From: Nocardioides sp.
Lineage (GTDB): Bacteria > Actinomycetota > Actinomycetes > Propionibacteriales > Nocardioidaceae
Direction: 5' to 3'
NCBI RefSeq assembly: GCF_030019515.1
Contig: NZ_JASEEQ010000008.1
Span: 124,001 to 188,000 of the forward strand
DNA length: 64,000 bases
The notes under the pieces were generated by a model. That model was not told where the DNA came from, made no database searches, and worked only from the letters and a program-made list of their open reading frames with translations. This document shows positions 9,659 to 18,525 of the stretch, in pieces (positions within the stretch are counted from its first letter, which is position 1; every line of letters starts with the position of its first letter). A program made the translations under genes and the position numbers.

Positions 9659-11635
9659 ATGACCCAGCAGCCCACGCCTGATGCCCGGGAAGCCATCGCG
9701 GCCCTCCAGGGACACGAGGCCTGGGCGATCATCCGCCGCTCGACGCGGGCCGGCGACCGGGACACGGTCGGCCTGGTCGGGGGCCGGCGCCGCGTGGTCG
9801 AGTCGATCCTCGACGTACCCCTCGAGGAGGGCGTGCCCCAGGAGGGGCACATCGCCGACCGGCTGCTGGCCGTGCCGTTCCGCCAGGTCCGCGAGCGCGG
9901 CTTCGAGGCCCACGACGACGGCACGCCGCTGGTGGTCGTCGACGTGGAGACCGAGCTGGAGTTCTCGGTCGCCGAGGTGCTCGACGCCATCGACGACACC
10001 GGCGTGGAGTTCGCCGACCGCGGCGGCTTCGAGACCGGCGACGAGGAGTACGCCGAGCTGGTCGCCGCGATCATCCACGACGAGATCGGGCAGGGCGAGG
10101 GCGCCAACCTGGTGGTCGGCCGCCACTACCGCGCGACCGTCGCGGACTGGGGCGCCGACAAGGCGCTCACGGTCTTCCGGCGGCTGCTGGAGCGCGAGCG
10201 CGGCGCGTACTGGACCTACGTCTTCTTCACCGGCGACCGCTACCTGATCGGCGCCAGCCCCGAGCGGCACGTCTCCATCCACCCCGTCCGCGACGGAGCC
10301 GAGCGAGGGACGAGCGAGCGACCGAGCGGACCGTTCGGGTTGGCCGACGTGCGGATGAACCCGATCAGCGGCACGTTCCGGATCCCGCGCGAGGGCGACG
10401 CCCCGGTGAAGGGCCGGCTGCTGGAGTTCCTGCGCGACGAGAAGGAGATCTTCGAGCTCTTCATGGTCGTCGACGAGGAGCTGAAGATGATGTGCGACAT
10501 CTGCAACGAGGGCGGCCAGGTGCTCGGCCCGTTCCTCAAGCCGATGAGCCACTTGGTGCACACCGAGTACCTCCTCGCCGGGCGGACCAGCCGCGACCCC
10601 CGCGAGGTGCTGCGGGACACGATGTACGCCGCGACGGTCACCGGCTCGCCCGTGGAGAACGCCTGCCGGCTGATCAAGCGGTACGAGGCCGGGGGCCGCG
10701 GCTACTACGGCGCCGCGCTGGCGATCCTCGGTCGCGACGAGGTCGGCGGCCCGGTCGTGGACAGCCCGATCGTGATCCGCACGGCGGACGTCGGGCTGGA
10801 CGGCCGGCTCACGGTCACCGCCGGGGCGACCCTGGTCCGCGACTCGGACCCGGCGTACGAGGTCGCCGAGACGCACGCGAAGGCCGGCGGCATCCTCAGC
10901 GCCTTCGGACTGGTCCCACCCGCGCCGCGGCCCGACGTCAACCTCGCGGAGCTGGTCAGCGACGAGGACGTGCTGCTGGCGCTGAACGCCCGCAACCAGC
11001 GGCTCAGCCGGTTCTGGCTCACCGACCAGGGCGGCGCCCCGCCGGACCCGCGGCTGGCCGGGAGGAGTGTCGTGATCCTCGATGGCGAGGACGACTTCGT
11101 GAACATGCTGCGCCACGTGCTCGGCGTGCTCGGCCTGACCAGCGAGGTGGTGCGCCACGAGGACTACGCGCCGGGCCGCCTGGACGGGTTCGACCTGGTC
11201 ATCGTCGGCCCGGGGCCGGGCGACCCGCGCGACGGCGACGACCCGAAGATGGCCAACCTGCGCGCCGCCGTCGCCGAGCTGATGGCCGCCGGGCGGCCGT
11301 TCCTCGCGGTGTGCCTGGGCCACCAGGCGCTGTGCCACCACCTCGGGATCCCGCTGGCCTACAAGGACATCGTCTTCCAGGGCACCCAGTCCCCGGTGCC
11401 GATCGGCGGCCGGACCGAGCGGGTGGGCTTCTACAACACCTTCGTCGCGCGGCTCGAGGCCGGCTCCGGGCCACCGCAGGGGGTCGAGGTCGAGGCGGAT
11501 GTCCAGACCGGTGACATCCACCTCGTTCGCGGTCCGCACTACCGAGGCATCCAGTTCCACGCTGAATCCATCCTCACCGAGCACGGCTACGACCTGCTGC
11601 ACGAGATCGTGTCGCAGCTTCTGCTCGATGTTTGA
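9659..11635 (+). CDS. PhzE/TrpEG-like chorismate-amidating synthase
   Basis: A 658-residue fusion. The chorismate-binding synthase domain is residues 1-430 and a class I glutamine amidotransferase domain is about 475-655 (Cys nucleophile in VCLGHQA, His/Glu in FHAESIL). The motif MNPISGTF resembles PhzE (ADIC synthase of phenazine pathways) more than classical TrpE, but fused anthranilate synthases are close. No other phenazine genes are present. Next come pabA and pabB, so three chorismate amidotransferase genes stand together. Residues about 208-231 (DGAERGTSERPSGPFG) look like an extra segment inserted just before the MNPISGTF motif, encoded by a GAGCGAG-rich repeat. Confidence 0.75.
   Translation: MTQQPTPDAREAIAALQGHEAWAIIRRSTRAGDRDTVGLVGGRRRVVESILDVPLEEGVPQEGHIADRLLAVPFRQVRERGFEAHDDGTPLVVVDVETELEFSVAEVLDAIDDTGVEFADRGGFETGDEEYAELVAAIIHDEIGQGEGANLVVGRHYRATVADWGADKALTVFRRLLERERGAYWTYVFFTGDRYLIGASPERHVSIHPVRDGAERGTSERPSGPFGLADVRMNPISGTFRIPREGDAPVKGRLLEFLRDEKEIFELFMVVDEELKMMCDICNEGGQVLGPFLKPMSHLVHTEYLLAGRTSRDPREVLRDTMYAATVTGSPVENACRLIKRYEAGGRGYYGAALAILGRDEVGGPVVDSPIVIRTADVGLDGRLTVTAGATLVRDSDPAYEVAETHAKAGGILSAFGLVPPAPRPDVNLAELVSDEDVLLALNARNQRLSRFWLTDQGGAPPDPRLAGRSVVILDGEDDFVNMLRHVLGVLGLTSEVVRHEDYAPGRLDGFDLVIVGPGPGDPRDGDDPKMANLRAAVAELMAAGRPFLAVCLGHQALCHHLGIPLAYKDIVFQGTQSPVPIGGRTERVGFYNTFVARLEAGSGPPQGVEVEADVQTGDIHLVRGPHYRGIQFHAESILTEHGYDLLHEIVSQLLLDV
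10289..10333 (+). repeat. In-frame GAGCGAG-rich low-complexity segment
   Basis: The DNA reads as iterations of GAGCGA/GACCGAGCGG and encodes DGAERGTSERPSG inside the PhzE-like synthase domain, directly before its conserved MNPISG motif. Homologues, as I remember them, pass from the SPER motif to MNPISG with a shorter loop. It appears to be a tolerated insertion. Confidence 0.5.
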
Positions 11636-11694
11636 GGCGTCCGGTCCCGCTGCCCGGTAGGCTTGTCGGTGTAACACGGCGGGAACCCGCTCAT

Positions 11695-11732
11695 GGGCCC
11701 GGTGAAGACTGCCCCCCAGCTTCATCGGGCCC
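11695..11732. terminator. Hairpin between PhzE-like gene and pabA
   Basis: GGGCCCGGTGAAG (11695-11707) pairs with CTTCATCGGGCCC (11720-11732), with one G-T pair and a 12-base C-rich loop. It lies 28 bases before the pabA start, so it could be an attenuator or a terminator of the upstream gene. Confidence 0.5.
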
Positions 11733-11759
11733 GTCCCGTCCCTGGAGTAGGTTGCGCCC

Positions 11760-12323
11760 GTGGTCCCGGACGTCGTCGTGGTCGACCATCACGACTCCTA
11801 CACGTGGAACCTCGTGCACCTGGTCGCCTCGGTCACCGGCGCGCTGCCCGCGGTCGTGCAGCACGACGAGGTGTCCGCCGACGAGGTGCTCGCGTTCAGC
11901 CACGTGGTGCTCTCGCCCGGACCGGGCCACCCGGACGTGCCCGCCGACTTCGCGGTGGGTGGCGAGGTGCTCCGGCGCGGGGCCCGGCCGGTGCTCGGCG
12001 TGTGCCTGGGCATGCAGGGCCTGGTGACGGCGTACGGCGGGACCGTCGGGCGGGTCGAGCCCGCGCACGGCGAGGTGGCGCGGGTGACCCACGACGGCCG
12101 CGGCGTGTTCGCCGGGCTGCCCCCGTCGTTCGCCGCCGTCCGCTACCACTCGCTCGCCGCGCTGGCGGTGCCCGAGGTCCTGGAGGTCACCGCGTGGGCC
12201 GGGGACGTGGTGATGGGGGTGCGACACCGGACGCTGCCGCTGGAGGGCGTGCAGTTCCACCCGGAGTCGATCCTCTCCGAGCACGGCGCGCTGCTGGTGG
12301 CGAACTTCCTGGGGCTGTCGTGA
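11760..12323 (+). CDS. pabA: Aminodeoxychorismate synthase component II (glutamine amidotransferase)
   Basis: A 187-residue class I glutamine amidotransferase that releases ammonia from glutamine for the pabB product. The triad is visible: nucleophile Cys in GVCLGMQG (about residue 83) and His/Glu in FHPESIL (about 168-172). The N-terminal DHHDSYTWNL and VLSPGPGHP motifs are typical. The GTG start at 11760 has only weak ribosome-site support. It overlaps pabB by 4 bases (GTGA), indicating a coupled operon for p-aminobenzoate and folate synthesis. Confidence 0.88.
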   Translation: MVPDVVVVDHHDSYTWNLVHLVASVTGALPAVVQHDEVSADEVLAFSHVVLSPGPGHPDVPADFAVGGEVLRRGARPVLGVCLGMQGLVTAYGGTVGRVEPAHGEVARVTHDGRGVFAGLPPSFAAVRYHSLAALAVPEVLEVTAWAGDVVMGVRHRTLPLEGVQFHPESILSEHGALLVANFLGLS

Positions 12324-13627
12324 CCGGGCGCGGGACTGATCCGGTGGCGTTCTTCCGCGACGTGGCGGCGGCGTACCCGCGCTGCTTCTGGCTCGACGGC
12401 GGCGGCGCCCGGGAGTGGTCGGGCCGCCGCTCGATGGTGGGCTGGCTGGGCGAGGACGACGTGTCGCTGACCTACTCCGCGGCCCGCCGGGAGGTGCGTC
12501 GCCACGTCGGCGGCCGGTCCCAGGTGGTCGGCGACGACGTGTTCGCGGCGCTCGAGGCCGAGCTCGCGGCCGGCTCGCCCGACGACCACTGGGTGGGGTA
12601 CCTCGGCTACGCCTGCCGCCCCGACCTGCCCGCCGCGACCGGCCCCGGCCTGCCCGACGCCGTCTGGATGCGGCCGGCGGGCGTCCGGTTCTTCGACCAC
12701 GAGCTGGTGGGGCAATCCCTGCACTTATCGGCCGAAGTTTCCCCCGAACAGTGCAGGTTTCCCCGGGTACCCGGGGAAACCGACGCCGCCCCCGCCGCCT
12801 ACTGCACCGCGTTCGAGGAGGTCCAGGAGCAGCTGCGGGCGGGGAACAGCTACGAGGTCAACCTGACCTACCGGGTGCGGACGGAGAGCGGGGTCGACCC
12901 GGTGACGGCGTACCTGCGGCTGCGCGAGCTCAACCCGGCGCCGTACGCCGGGTTCCTCCAGCACGACGTCCGCGACGTGCCGGACGCCCGCGCCTGGCTG
13001 CTCAGCTCCAGCCCGGAGCGCTACGCGCTGGTCACCGCCGACCGCACCATCGAGACCAAGCCGATCAAGGGCACTACGGCGCGCGGCGCGACGCCGGCCG
13101 AGGACGAGGCCGGCCGCCACCGGCTGGCGACCGACCCGAAGTTCCGGGCCGAGAACCTGATGATCGTCGACCTGCTCCGCAACGACCTCTCGATGGTGTG
13201 CCGGCCCGGCACCGTGGACGTCCCGACGCTGATGGACGTCGAGTCCTACGCGACCGTGCACCAGCTGGTCAGCGCGGTCCGTGGCCGGCTGCGCGACGAC
13301 GTGACCACGGTCCAGGCGCTGCGCGCGCTGTTCCCGGCCGGCTCGATGACCGGTGCGCCGAAGCTGCGCACGATGCAGGTGATCGAGCACGTCGAGGCCA
13401 CCCCGCGCGGGCCGTACGCCGGCGCCTTCGGGTGGGTCTGCGCCGACGGGCGCGCCGACCTCGGCGTGGTCATCCGCACCCTGACGACCACCGGCGACGG
13501 GGACTACCTCCTCGGCACCGGCGGCGGCATCACGGTCCGCTCCGAGGTCGCCGAGGAGTACGCCGAGTCCCGGTGGAAGGCCGACCGGCTGCTGACCGCG
13601 CTCGACGAGCTGCCGCAGGGCGACTGA
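12320..13627 (+). CDS. pabB: Aminodeoxychorismate synthase component I carrying a palindromic-repeat insertion
   Basis: A 435-residue chorismate-binding enzyme that makes 4-amino-4-deoxychorismate with PabA. The C-terminal catalytic domain begins at AFEEVQEQLRAGNSYEVNLT (about residue 163). It contains the KPIKGT motif with the Lys typical of PabB, SSSPERY, LMIVDLLRNDL and AGSMTGAPK. All look intact. Residues about 131-154 (GQSLHLSAEVSPEQCRFPRV and four more) are encoded entirely by copy B of the palindromic repeat, in the linker before the catalytic domain. The insertion is 72 bp, keeps the frame and has no stop. Start GTG 12320 overlaps pabA. Confidence 0.9.
   Translation: MTGRGTDPVAFFRDVAAAYPRCFWLDGGGAREWSGRRSMVGWLGEDDVSLTYSAARREVRRHVGGRSQVVGDDVFAALEAELAAGSPDDHWVGYLGYACRPDLPAATGPGLPDAVWMRPAGVRFFDHELVGQSLHLSAEVSPEQCRFPRVPGETDAAPAAYCTAFEEVQEQLRAGNSYEVNLTYRVRTESGVDPVTAYLRLRELNPAPYAGFLQHDVRDVPDARAWLLSSSPERYALVTADRTIETKPIKGTTARGATPAEDEAGRHRLATDPKFRAENLMIVDLLRNDLSMVCRPGTVDVPTLMDVESYATVHQLVSAVRGRLRDDVTTVQALRALFPAGSMTGAPKLRTMQVIEHVEATPRGPYAGAFGWVCADGRADLGVVIRTLTTTGDGDYLLGTGGGITVRSEVAEEYAESRWKADRLLTALDELPQGD
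12711..12782 (-). repeat. Palindromic repeat family, copy B, inside pabB coding sequence
   Basis: A 72-bp copy in the orientation opposite to copy A. It contains TGCACTTATCGGCCGAAGTT and the 26-bp perfect palindrome at 12756-12781. It lacks the outer GAGAGGTCC tail. It is a multiple of three and is read through as 24 codons of pabB. Confidence 0.9.
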
Positions 13628-13659
13628 GGGCGACCGAGGGCGACCGAGGGCGACTGAGG
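13620..13659. repeat. Four tandem 10-bp repeats over the pabB stop codon
   Basis: GCGACYGAGG repeated four times. The first unit contains the pabB stop codon (TGA at 13625), so loss or gain of units would not alter the protein. It forms most of the gap before zwf. Confidence 0.8.
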
Positions 13660-13708
13660 GCTGCCGGCGCGGGTGTCAGATCCGCGCCGCGTGGATACCG
13701 GCCACGCC

Positions 13709-15157
13709 ATGGAGAACCCGCACGTCATCGTGCTGTTCGGGGCCACCGGCGACCTGTCCCGGCGCAAGCTGCTGCCGGGTCTGCTCCGGCTGTGGCAGGC
13801 GGGCCTGATCCAGGACGCCCGGATCGTGGGCACCTCGCTGGAGGACATCGACACCGAGACGTTCGTGAAGATCGCCCGCGCCGCCTGCGAGGAGTTCGGC
13901 CACGGCCGCTTCGACGAGGACCGCTGGGACCGGTTCAGCACGATGCTGCGCTACGTCTCGCAGTCCGCCGGCCCGGCGGCGCTCGCCGAGGCGGTCCGCG
14001 GCTGCCGGGCCGACCTGGGCTCCCCGGGCCGCGACGTCGACTGTCTGCACTACCTGAGCGTGCCGCCCCAGGCCGCGCTCGACGTGGTCCACCAGCTCGA
14101 CGCGGCCGGGCTGGTCGAGCACTCGCGGATCATCATGGAGAAGCCGTTCGGCACCGACCTGGCCTCGGCCCGGCGCCTCAACGCCCGGCTCCACGAGGTG
14201 TTCGACGAGAGCCAGATCTTCCGCATCGACCACTTCCTCGGCAAGGAGGCGGCCCAGAACATCCTCGCGTTCCGCTTCGCGAACGGCCTCTTCGAGCCGA
14301 TCTGGAACCGCAACTTCATCGACCACGTGCAGATCGACGTACCCGAGACCCTCGGCCTCGAGGGCCGCACCCGGTTCTACGAGACCACCGGCGCCTTCCG
14401 GGACATGGTCGTCACCCACCTGATGCAGGTGCTCGCGTTCATGGCGATGGAGCCGCCCACCTCGCTCGCGCCGGACCCGATCAGCGACGAGAAGCTCAAG
14501 GTGTTCCGCTCGATGCTCCCGATCGAGCCGCGGAACGTGGTGCGCGGCCAGTACGCCGGCTACCGCGACCACCCCGACGTGGCCGACGACTCCGACACCG
14601 AGACGTTCGTGGCCCTCCGGGTCGAGATCGACAACTGGCGCTGGGCCGGGGTGCCGTTCTTCCTGCGCACCGGCAAGAAGCTGGCCGAGGGCGCCCGGAT
14701 CATCTCGATCGCGTTCAAGGAGCCCCCGCTCGCGATGTTCCCGCCCGGGTCCAACGCGGGCACCCAGGGCCCCGACCACCTCACGTTCGACCTCGCCGAC
14801 CAGTCCCGGATGTCGTTGTCCTTCTACGGCAAGCGGCCCGGCCCGGGCATGAAGCTGGAGAAGCTGTCCATGCAGTTCGCCACCCACGAGACCACGTCGT
14901 CGGGCGGGGTGCTCGAGGCCTACGAGCGGCTGATCCACGACGCGATCCGCGGCGACCACACCCTGTTCACCACCGCCGAGGGCATCGAGACGCTGTGGGA
15001 GCGGTCCACGCCGGTACTGGAGAGCCCGCCGCCGGTCCGCACCTACGCCCCCGGCAGCTGGGGCCCCAACGCGATCCACCAGCTGGTCGCCCCGCACGCG
15101 TGGCGGCTGCCGTTCGAGCGGTCCTGGCGCGAGTCCAAGGACGCGTACCGGCCCTAG
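13709..15157 (+). CDS. zwf: Glucose-6-phosphate 1-dehydrogenase
   Basis: A 482-residue enzyme oxidising glucose 6-phosphate to 6-phosphogluconolactone with NAD(P)+. The N-terminal nucleotide fold is LFGATGDLSRRKLLPGL. The active-site signature RIDHFLGKEAAQN holds the catalytic His (about residue 178), and EKPFGTD binds substrate. ATG 13709 is taken as start because homologues begin shortly before the nucleotide fold; GTG codons at 13691 and 13673 would add 6 and 12 residues. It stands outside any opcA/tal/tkt cluster, so it may be one of several zwf paralogues. Confidence 0.92.
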   Translation: MENPHVIVLFGATGDLSRRKLLPGLLRLWQAGLIQDARIVGTSLEDIDTETFVKIARAACEEFGHGRFDEDRWDRFSTMLRYVSQSAGPAALAEAVRGCRADLGSPGRDVDCLHYLSVPPQAALDVVHQLDAAGLVEHSRIIMEKPFGTDLASARRLNARLHEVFDESQIFRIDHFLGKEAAQNILAFRFANGLFEPIWNRNFIDHVQIDVPETLGLEGRTRFYETTGAFRDMVVTHLMQVLAFMAMEPPTSLAPDPISDEKLKVFRSMLPIEPRNVVRGQYAGYRDHPDVADDSDTETFVALRVEIDNWRWAGVPFFLRTGKKLAEGARIISIAFKEPPLAMFPPGSNAGTQGPDHLTFDLADQSRMSLSFYGKRPGPGMKLEKLSMQFATHETTSSGGVLEAYERLIHDAIRGDHTLFTTAEGIETLWERSTPVLESPPPVRTYAPGSWGPNAIHQLVAPHAWRLPFERSWRESKDAYRP

Positions 15158-15343
15158 TCGGGGCCGGCGCTCACCACCGGCGGCGGCCCGCGGAACCCGG
15201 TGCGGATCCGTGGGGTGACGACGGGCGCCCCGCGGGCGTACCTTGCGAGATGGCTCAGACCCGCTCCGCCCACCACGGCGGAGCCCGGTCGGACCCACGG
15301 CACCGATCACGGTGCCGCGCCATCACTTCTTTTCGGGAGAGTC
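15158..15343. other. Intergenic region upstream of secreted propeller gene
   Basis: 186 bases. A TACCTT-GCGAG-ATG arrangement near 15239-15252 looks like a leaderless start, but the frame it opens runs through the middle of the next gene in another phase and has no family features. Otherwise nothing recognisable. Confidence 0.3.
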
Positions 15344-17212
15344 ATGGCCACCCACCACCACCCCAGCCAGCACCCCAGGCGCCTCCACCGAGGCATCGTC
15401 CTGCTCGCGGCCGTCTCGGCCGCTGCGCTTCCGCTCGCCCTCACCTCGGTCGCCGAGGCCGCCACCGGCCCCGACACCCCGGTCAGCGTCGACAGCTCCT
15501 ACGTGAAGGCCAACGGCGCGACCCCGTCGACCGGAGACGCGATCACCACCTGCGGCACCAACCGCCGGCAGCAGAACGAGCCGACCGCCGCGGTCGACCC
15601 CGGCAACCCGAGCATCGTCACCGCCGGGTCGAACGACTACTGCACCGTCGAGCTCGCCGGCGGCACCTGGGCCGGCTTCTACCGGTCCACCGACGGCGGC
15701 GGCACCTGGACGGACTCGCTGCTGCCCGGCTACCCCACCGACAGCTCCGCCGAGGGTCTTGCGAGCCCGCTGCACCAGCGCGGCATCACCAACGCCGGTG
15801 ACCCCGTGCAGGCCTGGGACCGTGACGGCCGCCTGTTCTACATGGGCAACGCCTTCAACCGGGTCGCACCGCAGAACGGCAGCGTCTGGGTCGCGACCTA
15901 CGACCAGCACGCCGCGCACTACGTGCGCACGGTGGTCGTCGGCAAGGGCGGCCCCGCGCTCAACAGCCGCTTCAACGACAAGACCTCGATCGAGGTGGAC
16001 CGCGGTCTCTCGAGCAGCTACGCCGGCAACGTCTACGTCGCCTGGAGCGTCTTCCAGGGCCTGCGCGGCAACAACGAGATCATGTTCGCCCGGTCCACCG
16101 ACCACGGACGGACCTTCAGCCAGCCCATGCGGATCTCCGAGGGCTCGCTCGGCAACCAGTTCGCCGACATCGCGGTGACCCGGAACGGCACCGTCTACGT
16201 CGCGTGGAACGGCACGGTCGGCAGCCGCGCCACCGGCCACGACGCGATGCTGTGGGTGCGGTCCACCGACGGTGGCCGCAGCTTCACCAGGCCCGCGGTC
16301 GCGGCGCAGTTCGACGGCTTCGACGCCGCCGACTCGGCCGGCGACCCGCAGGCGGCCGAGGCGGCCCACGAGGACGCCTTCGAGCACGCCGACGGCCCGG
16401 AGTCCGACGTCGAGCCCAGCTCGGCCGGCGACTCCCGCGACTGCGGGTCCGGCCCGTTCGCCTGCCGGAGCGGCTTCGTGTTCTTCCGGCATGACAGCCA
16501 GCCTCGGATCACCGCCGACCCGGCCGACCCGTCCAACACCGTCTACCTGGTGTACGACGCCACGATCCCCTCGACCGAGGTGCCGTCGACGTCGACGTAC
16601 AACACCGCGCCGGTCCGCAACGGCACGCTGATGGTGGGGCAGGGCGCGGTCTACCTCACCGTGAAGGTCGGCAACGGCGGCTGGGTGACGCCGCGGCTGC
16701 TGGCTCCGACCCCGGTCGGCCACCAGCTGTTCCCCGACATCAGCGCCGACGGCGGATACCTGTTCGCGCTCTGGCACGACAGCCGCAACGACCCCGGCTA
16801 CAGCGTGCAGAACCCGCCCGGCAACGCGTCGGCGACCGACGCCGCCGGCTTCCACCTGCCGACGGTCGGGCTCGACACGTACGGCGCGTCCTCGGCCGAC
16901 GGCGGCGCCACCTGGTCGGTGGTCCGGCTGTCGTCGAGCTCACAGATGCCGAACTACGAGATGTTCGGTGACCGGCGGGTCCCGTTCCACGGCGACTACA
17001 ACTACGTGTCGAGCGTCGGGAACTTCGCCTTCGGCACCTGGACCGACACCCGGCAGGTGGTCGGTGGCGACGACCCGCGCTACGACGGTGGCGAGGGGTT
17101 CGACGTCCTGCAGTGCCGGACCGCGAACCCGGACGGCAGCTTCGGCACCGACACCTGCCCGAACGCGGGAGGTCTCGACCAGGACATCTTCGGCGCGGCG
17201 TACAGCAACTGA
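15344..17212 (+). CDS. Secreted Asp-box beta-propeller (sialidase-like) protein
   Basis: A 622-residue protein with a signal peptide (IVLLAAVSAAALPLALTSVAEA, about residues 20-42). At least four Asp-box/BNR motifs are visible: STDGGGTWTD, STDHGRTFS, STDGGRSFT and SADGGATWS. They indicate a six- or seven-bladed propeller as in sialidases and exo-glycosidases. An acidic Ala/Glu/Asp-rich insert with two Cys (about residues 335-385) interrupts the propeller. I do not recognise sialidase catalytic Arg-triad motifs, so the activity is open. Start ATG 15344 follows GGGAGA. Confidence 0.72.
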   Translation: MATHHHPSQHPRRLHRGIVLLAAVSAAALPLALTSVAEAATGPDTPVSVDSSYVKANGATPSTGDAITTCGTNRRQQNEPTAAVDPGNPSIVTAGSNDYCTVELAGGTWAGFYRSTDGGGTWTDSLLPGYPTDSSAEGLASPLHQRGITNAGDPVQAWDRDGRLFYMGNAFNRVAPQNGSVWVATYDQHAAHYVRTVVVGKGGPALNSRFNDKTSIEVDRGLSSSYAGNVYVAWSVFQGLRGNNEIMFARSTDHGRTFSQPMRISEGSLGNQFADIAVTRNGTVYVAWNGTVGSRATGHDAMLWVRSTDGGRSFTRPAVAAQFDGFDAADSAGDPQAAEAAHEDAFEHADGPESDVEPSSAGDSRDCGSGPFACRSGFVFFRHDSQPRITADPADPSNTVYLVYDATIPSTEVPSTSTYNTAPVRNGTLMVGQGAVYLTVKVGNGGWVTPRLLAPTPVGHQLFPDISADGGYLFALWHDSRNDPGYSVQNPPGNASATDAAGFHLPTVGLDTYGASSADGGATWSVVRLSSSSQMPNYEMFGDRRVPFHGDYNYVSSVGNFAFGTWTDTRQVVGGDDPRYDGGEGFDVLQCRTANPDGSFGTDTCPNAGGLDQDIFGAAYSN

Positions 17213-17221
17213 GGCACACGG

Positions 17222-17253
17222 GGGGTCGGGCCGGGCGGTCCGGCCCCCACGCC
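17222..17253. terminator. Hairpin between convergent genes
   Basis: GGGGGTCGGGCCGG pairs with CCGGCCCCC across a GCGGT loop. It lies between the propeller gene (plus) and rocD (minus), so it can serve both. Confidence 0.6.
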
Positions 17254-17261
17254 GCGGGCGC

Positions 17262-18503
17262 TCAGCCCGAGCAGATCTCCGCGAACGCCCCGACCAGCAG
17301 GTCGACGTCCTCCTCGGAGGCGACCAGCGGCGGCGCGAGCCGCACCGTCTGGCCGTGCGCCTCCTTGGCGAGGATGCCGAGGTCGAGCAGCTGCTCGCAG
17401 ACGTGCCGGCCGGTGGCCAGGTCCGGGCTGATGTCGACCCCCGCCCACAGCCCGCGGGTGCGGACCGTGTCGATGCCCTGGCCGATGAGCGCGCCGAGCC
17501 CGGCGTCGAGCCGCGCGCCGAGCGTGGCCGCGCGCTCCTGGAACTCGCCGGTCTCCAGCATCGCGACGACCTCGCGGCCGATCGCGGCCGCCAGCGGGTT
17601 GCCGCCGAACGTCGAGCCGTGGGTGCCCGGGGTGATCACCGAGAGCACGTCGCCGTCCGCGGCGATCGCCGAGACGGGGTAGAGGCCGCCGCCGAGCGCC
17701 TTGCCGAGGATGTACACGTCGGGGACCACGTCCTCGTGGTCGCAGGCGAAGGTCCGGCCGGTGCGCGCCAGGCCGGACTGGATCTCGTCGGCCATCATCA
17801 GCACGCCGCTGGAGTTGCACAGCGCCCGGACGCCCTGCAGGTAGCCCTCGGGTGGCACGATCACGCCGGCCTCGCCCTGCACCGGCTCGAGCAGCACCGC
17901 CGCGGTCGTCTCGTCGACCGCGGCCGCGAGCGCCTCGAGGTCGCCGTACGGCACCAGCCGGAACCCGGGGGTGTACGGCGCGTAGTGGGCGGTGGCCGCG
18001 GCGTCGTTCGAGAACGACACGATCGTGGTCGTGCGGCCGTGGAAGTTGCCCTCCATCGCGACGATCGTGGCCTGGGACTCGGGCACCCCCTTGACCAGGT
18101 AGGCCCACTTCCGGGCCACCTTGATCGCGGTCTCCACCGCCTCGGCGCCGGAGTTCATCGGCAGGATCAGCTCCTTGCCGGTCAGCGCCGCGAGGTCGCG
18201 GGCGAACGGGCCGAGCTGGTCGTTGTAGAACGCCCGCGAGGTCAGCGTCAGCCGGGTCAGCTGCTCGGTGGCCCGGGCGACCAGGCGGGGATGGGAGTGC
18301 CCGAAGTTGAGGGCGCTGTAGCCGGCCAGGCAGTCGAGGTAGCGACGGCCCTCGACGTCGGTGACCCAGGCGCCCTCGCCGGAGGACAGCACCACCCGCA
18401 GGGGGTGGTAGTTGTGCGCGGCGTACGCCTCGGTGAGCTCGACGTGAGCCTGGGTGTCGCTGAACGGCAGGATGCCCGCCTCGGTGGTCTGGATGCCCGT
18501 CAT
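17262..18503 (-). CDS. rocD: Ornithine--oxo-acid transaminase
   Basis: A 413-residue PLP enzyme of aminotransferase class III that converts ornithine and 2-oxoglutarate to glutamate semialdehyde and glutamate. The motifs NSGAEAVETAIK, NFHGRTTTIVSFS, LLEPVQGEAGV and DEIQSGLARTG are present, and the PLP-binding Lys is in ILGKALGGG (about residue 260). The length is typical. No rocF or proline catabolic genes are adjacent. ATG 18503 opens the frame. Confidence 0.9.
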   Translation of the reverse strand: MTGIQTTEAGILPFSDTQAHVELTEAYAAHNYHPLRVVLSSGEGAWVTDVEGRRYLDCLAGYSALNFGHSHPRLVARATEQLTRLTLTSRAFYNDQLGPFARDLAALTGKELILPMNSGAEAVETAIKVARKWAYLVKGVPESQATIVAMEGNFHGRTTTIVSFSNDAAATAHYAPYTPGFRLVPYGDLEALAAAVDETTAAVLLEPVQGEAGVIVPPEGYLQGVRALCNSSGVLMMADEIQSGLARTGRTFACDHEDVVPDVYILGKALGGGLYPVSAIAADGDVLSVITPGTHGSTFGGNPLAAAIGREVVAMLETGEFQERAATLGARLDAGLGALIGQGIDTVRTRGLWAGVDISPDLATGRHVCEQLLDLGILAKEAHGQTVRLAPPLVASEEDVDLLVGAFAEICSG

Positions 18504-18525
18504 GCCTGCATCGTCTCACCGCTCC

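Noticed and set aside
9659..11635. A phenazine biosynthetic cluster
   Set aside because: Only the PhzE-like gene is present; no phzB, C, D, F or G homologues in the window.
12415..15801. 1128-codon plus-strand frame through pabB, zwf and the propeller gene
   Set aside because: Out of phase with three well-supported genes; Arg/Pro-rich composition typical of shadow frames.
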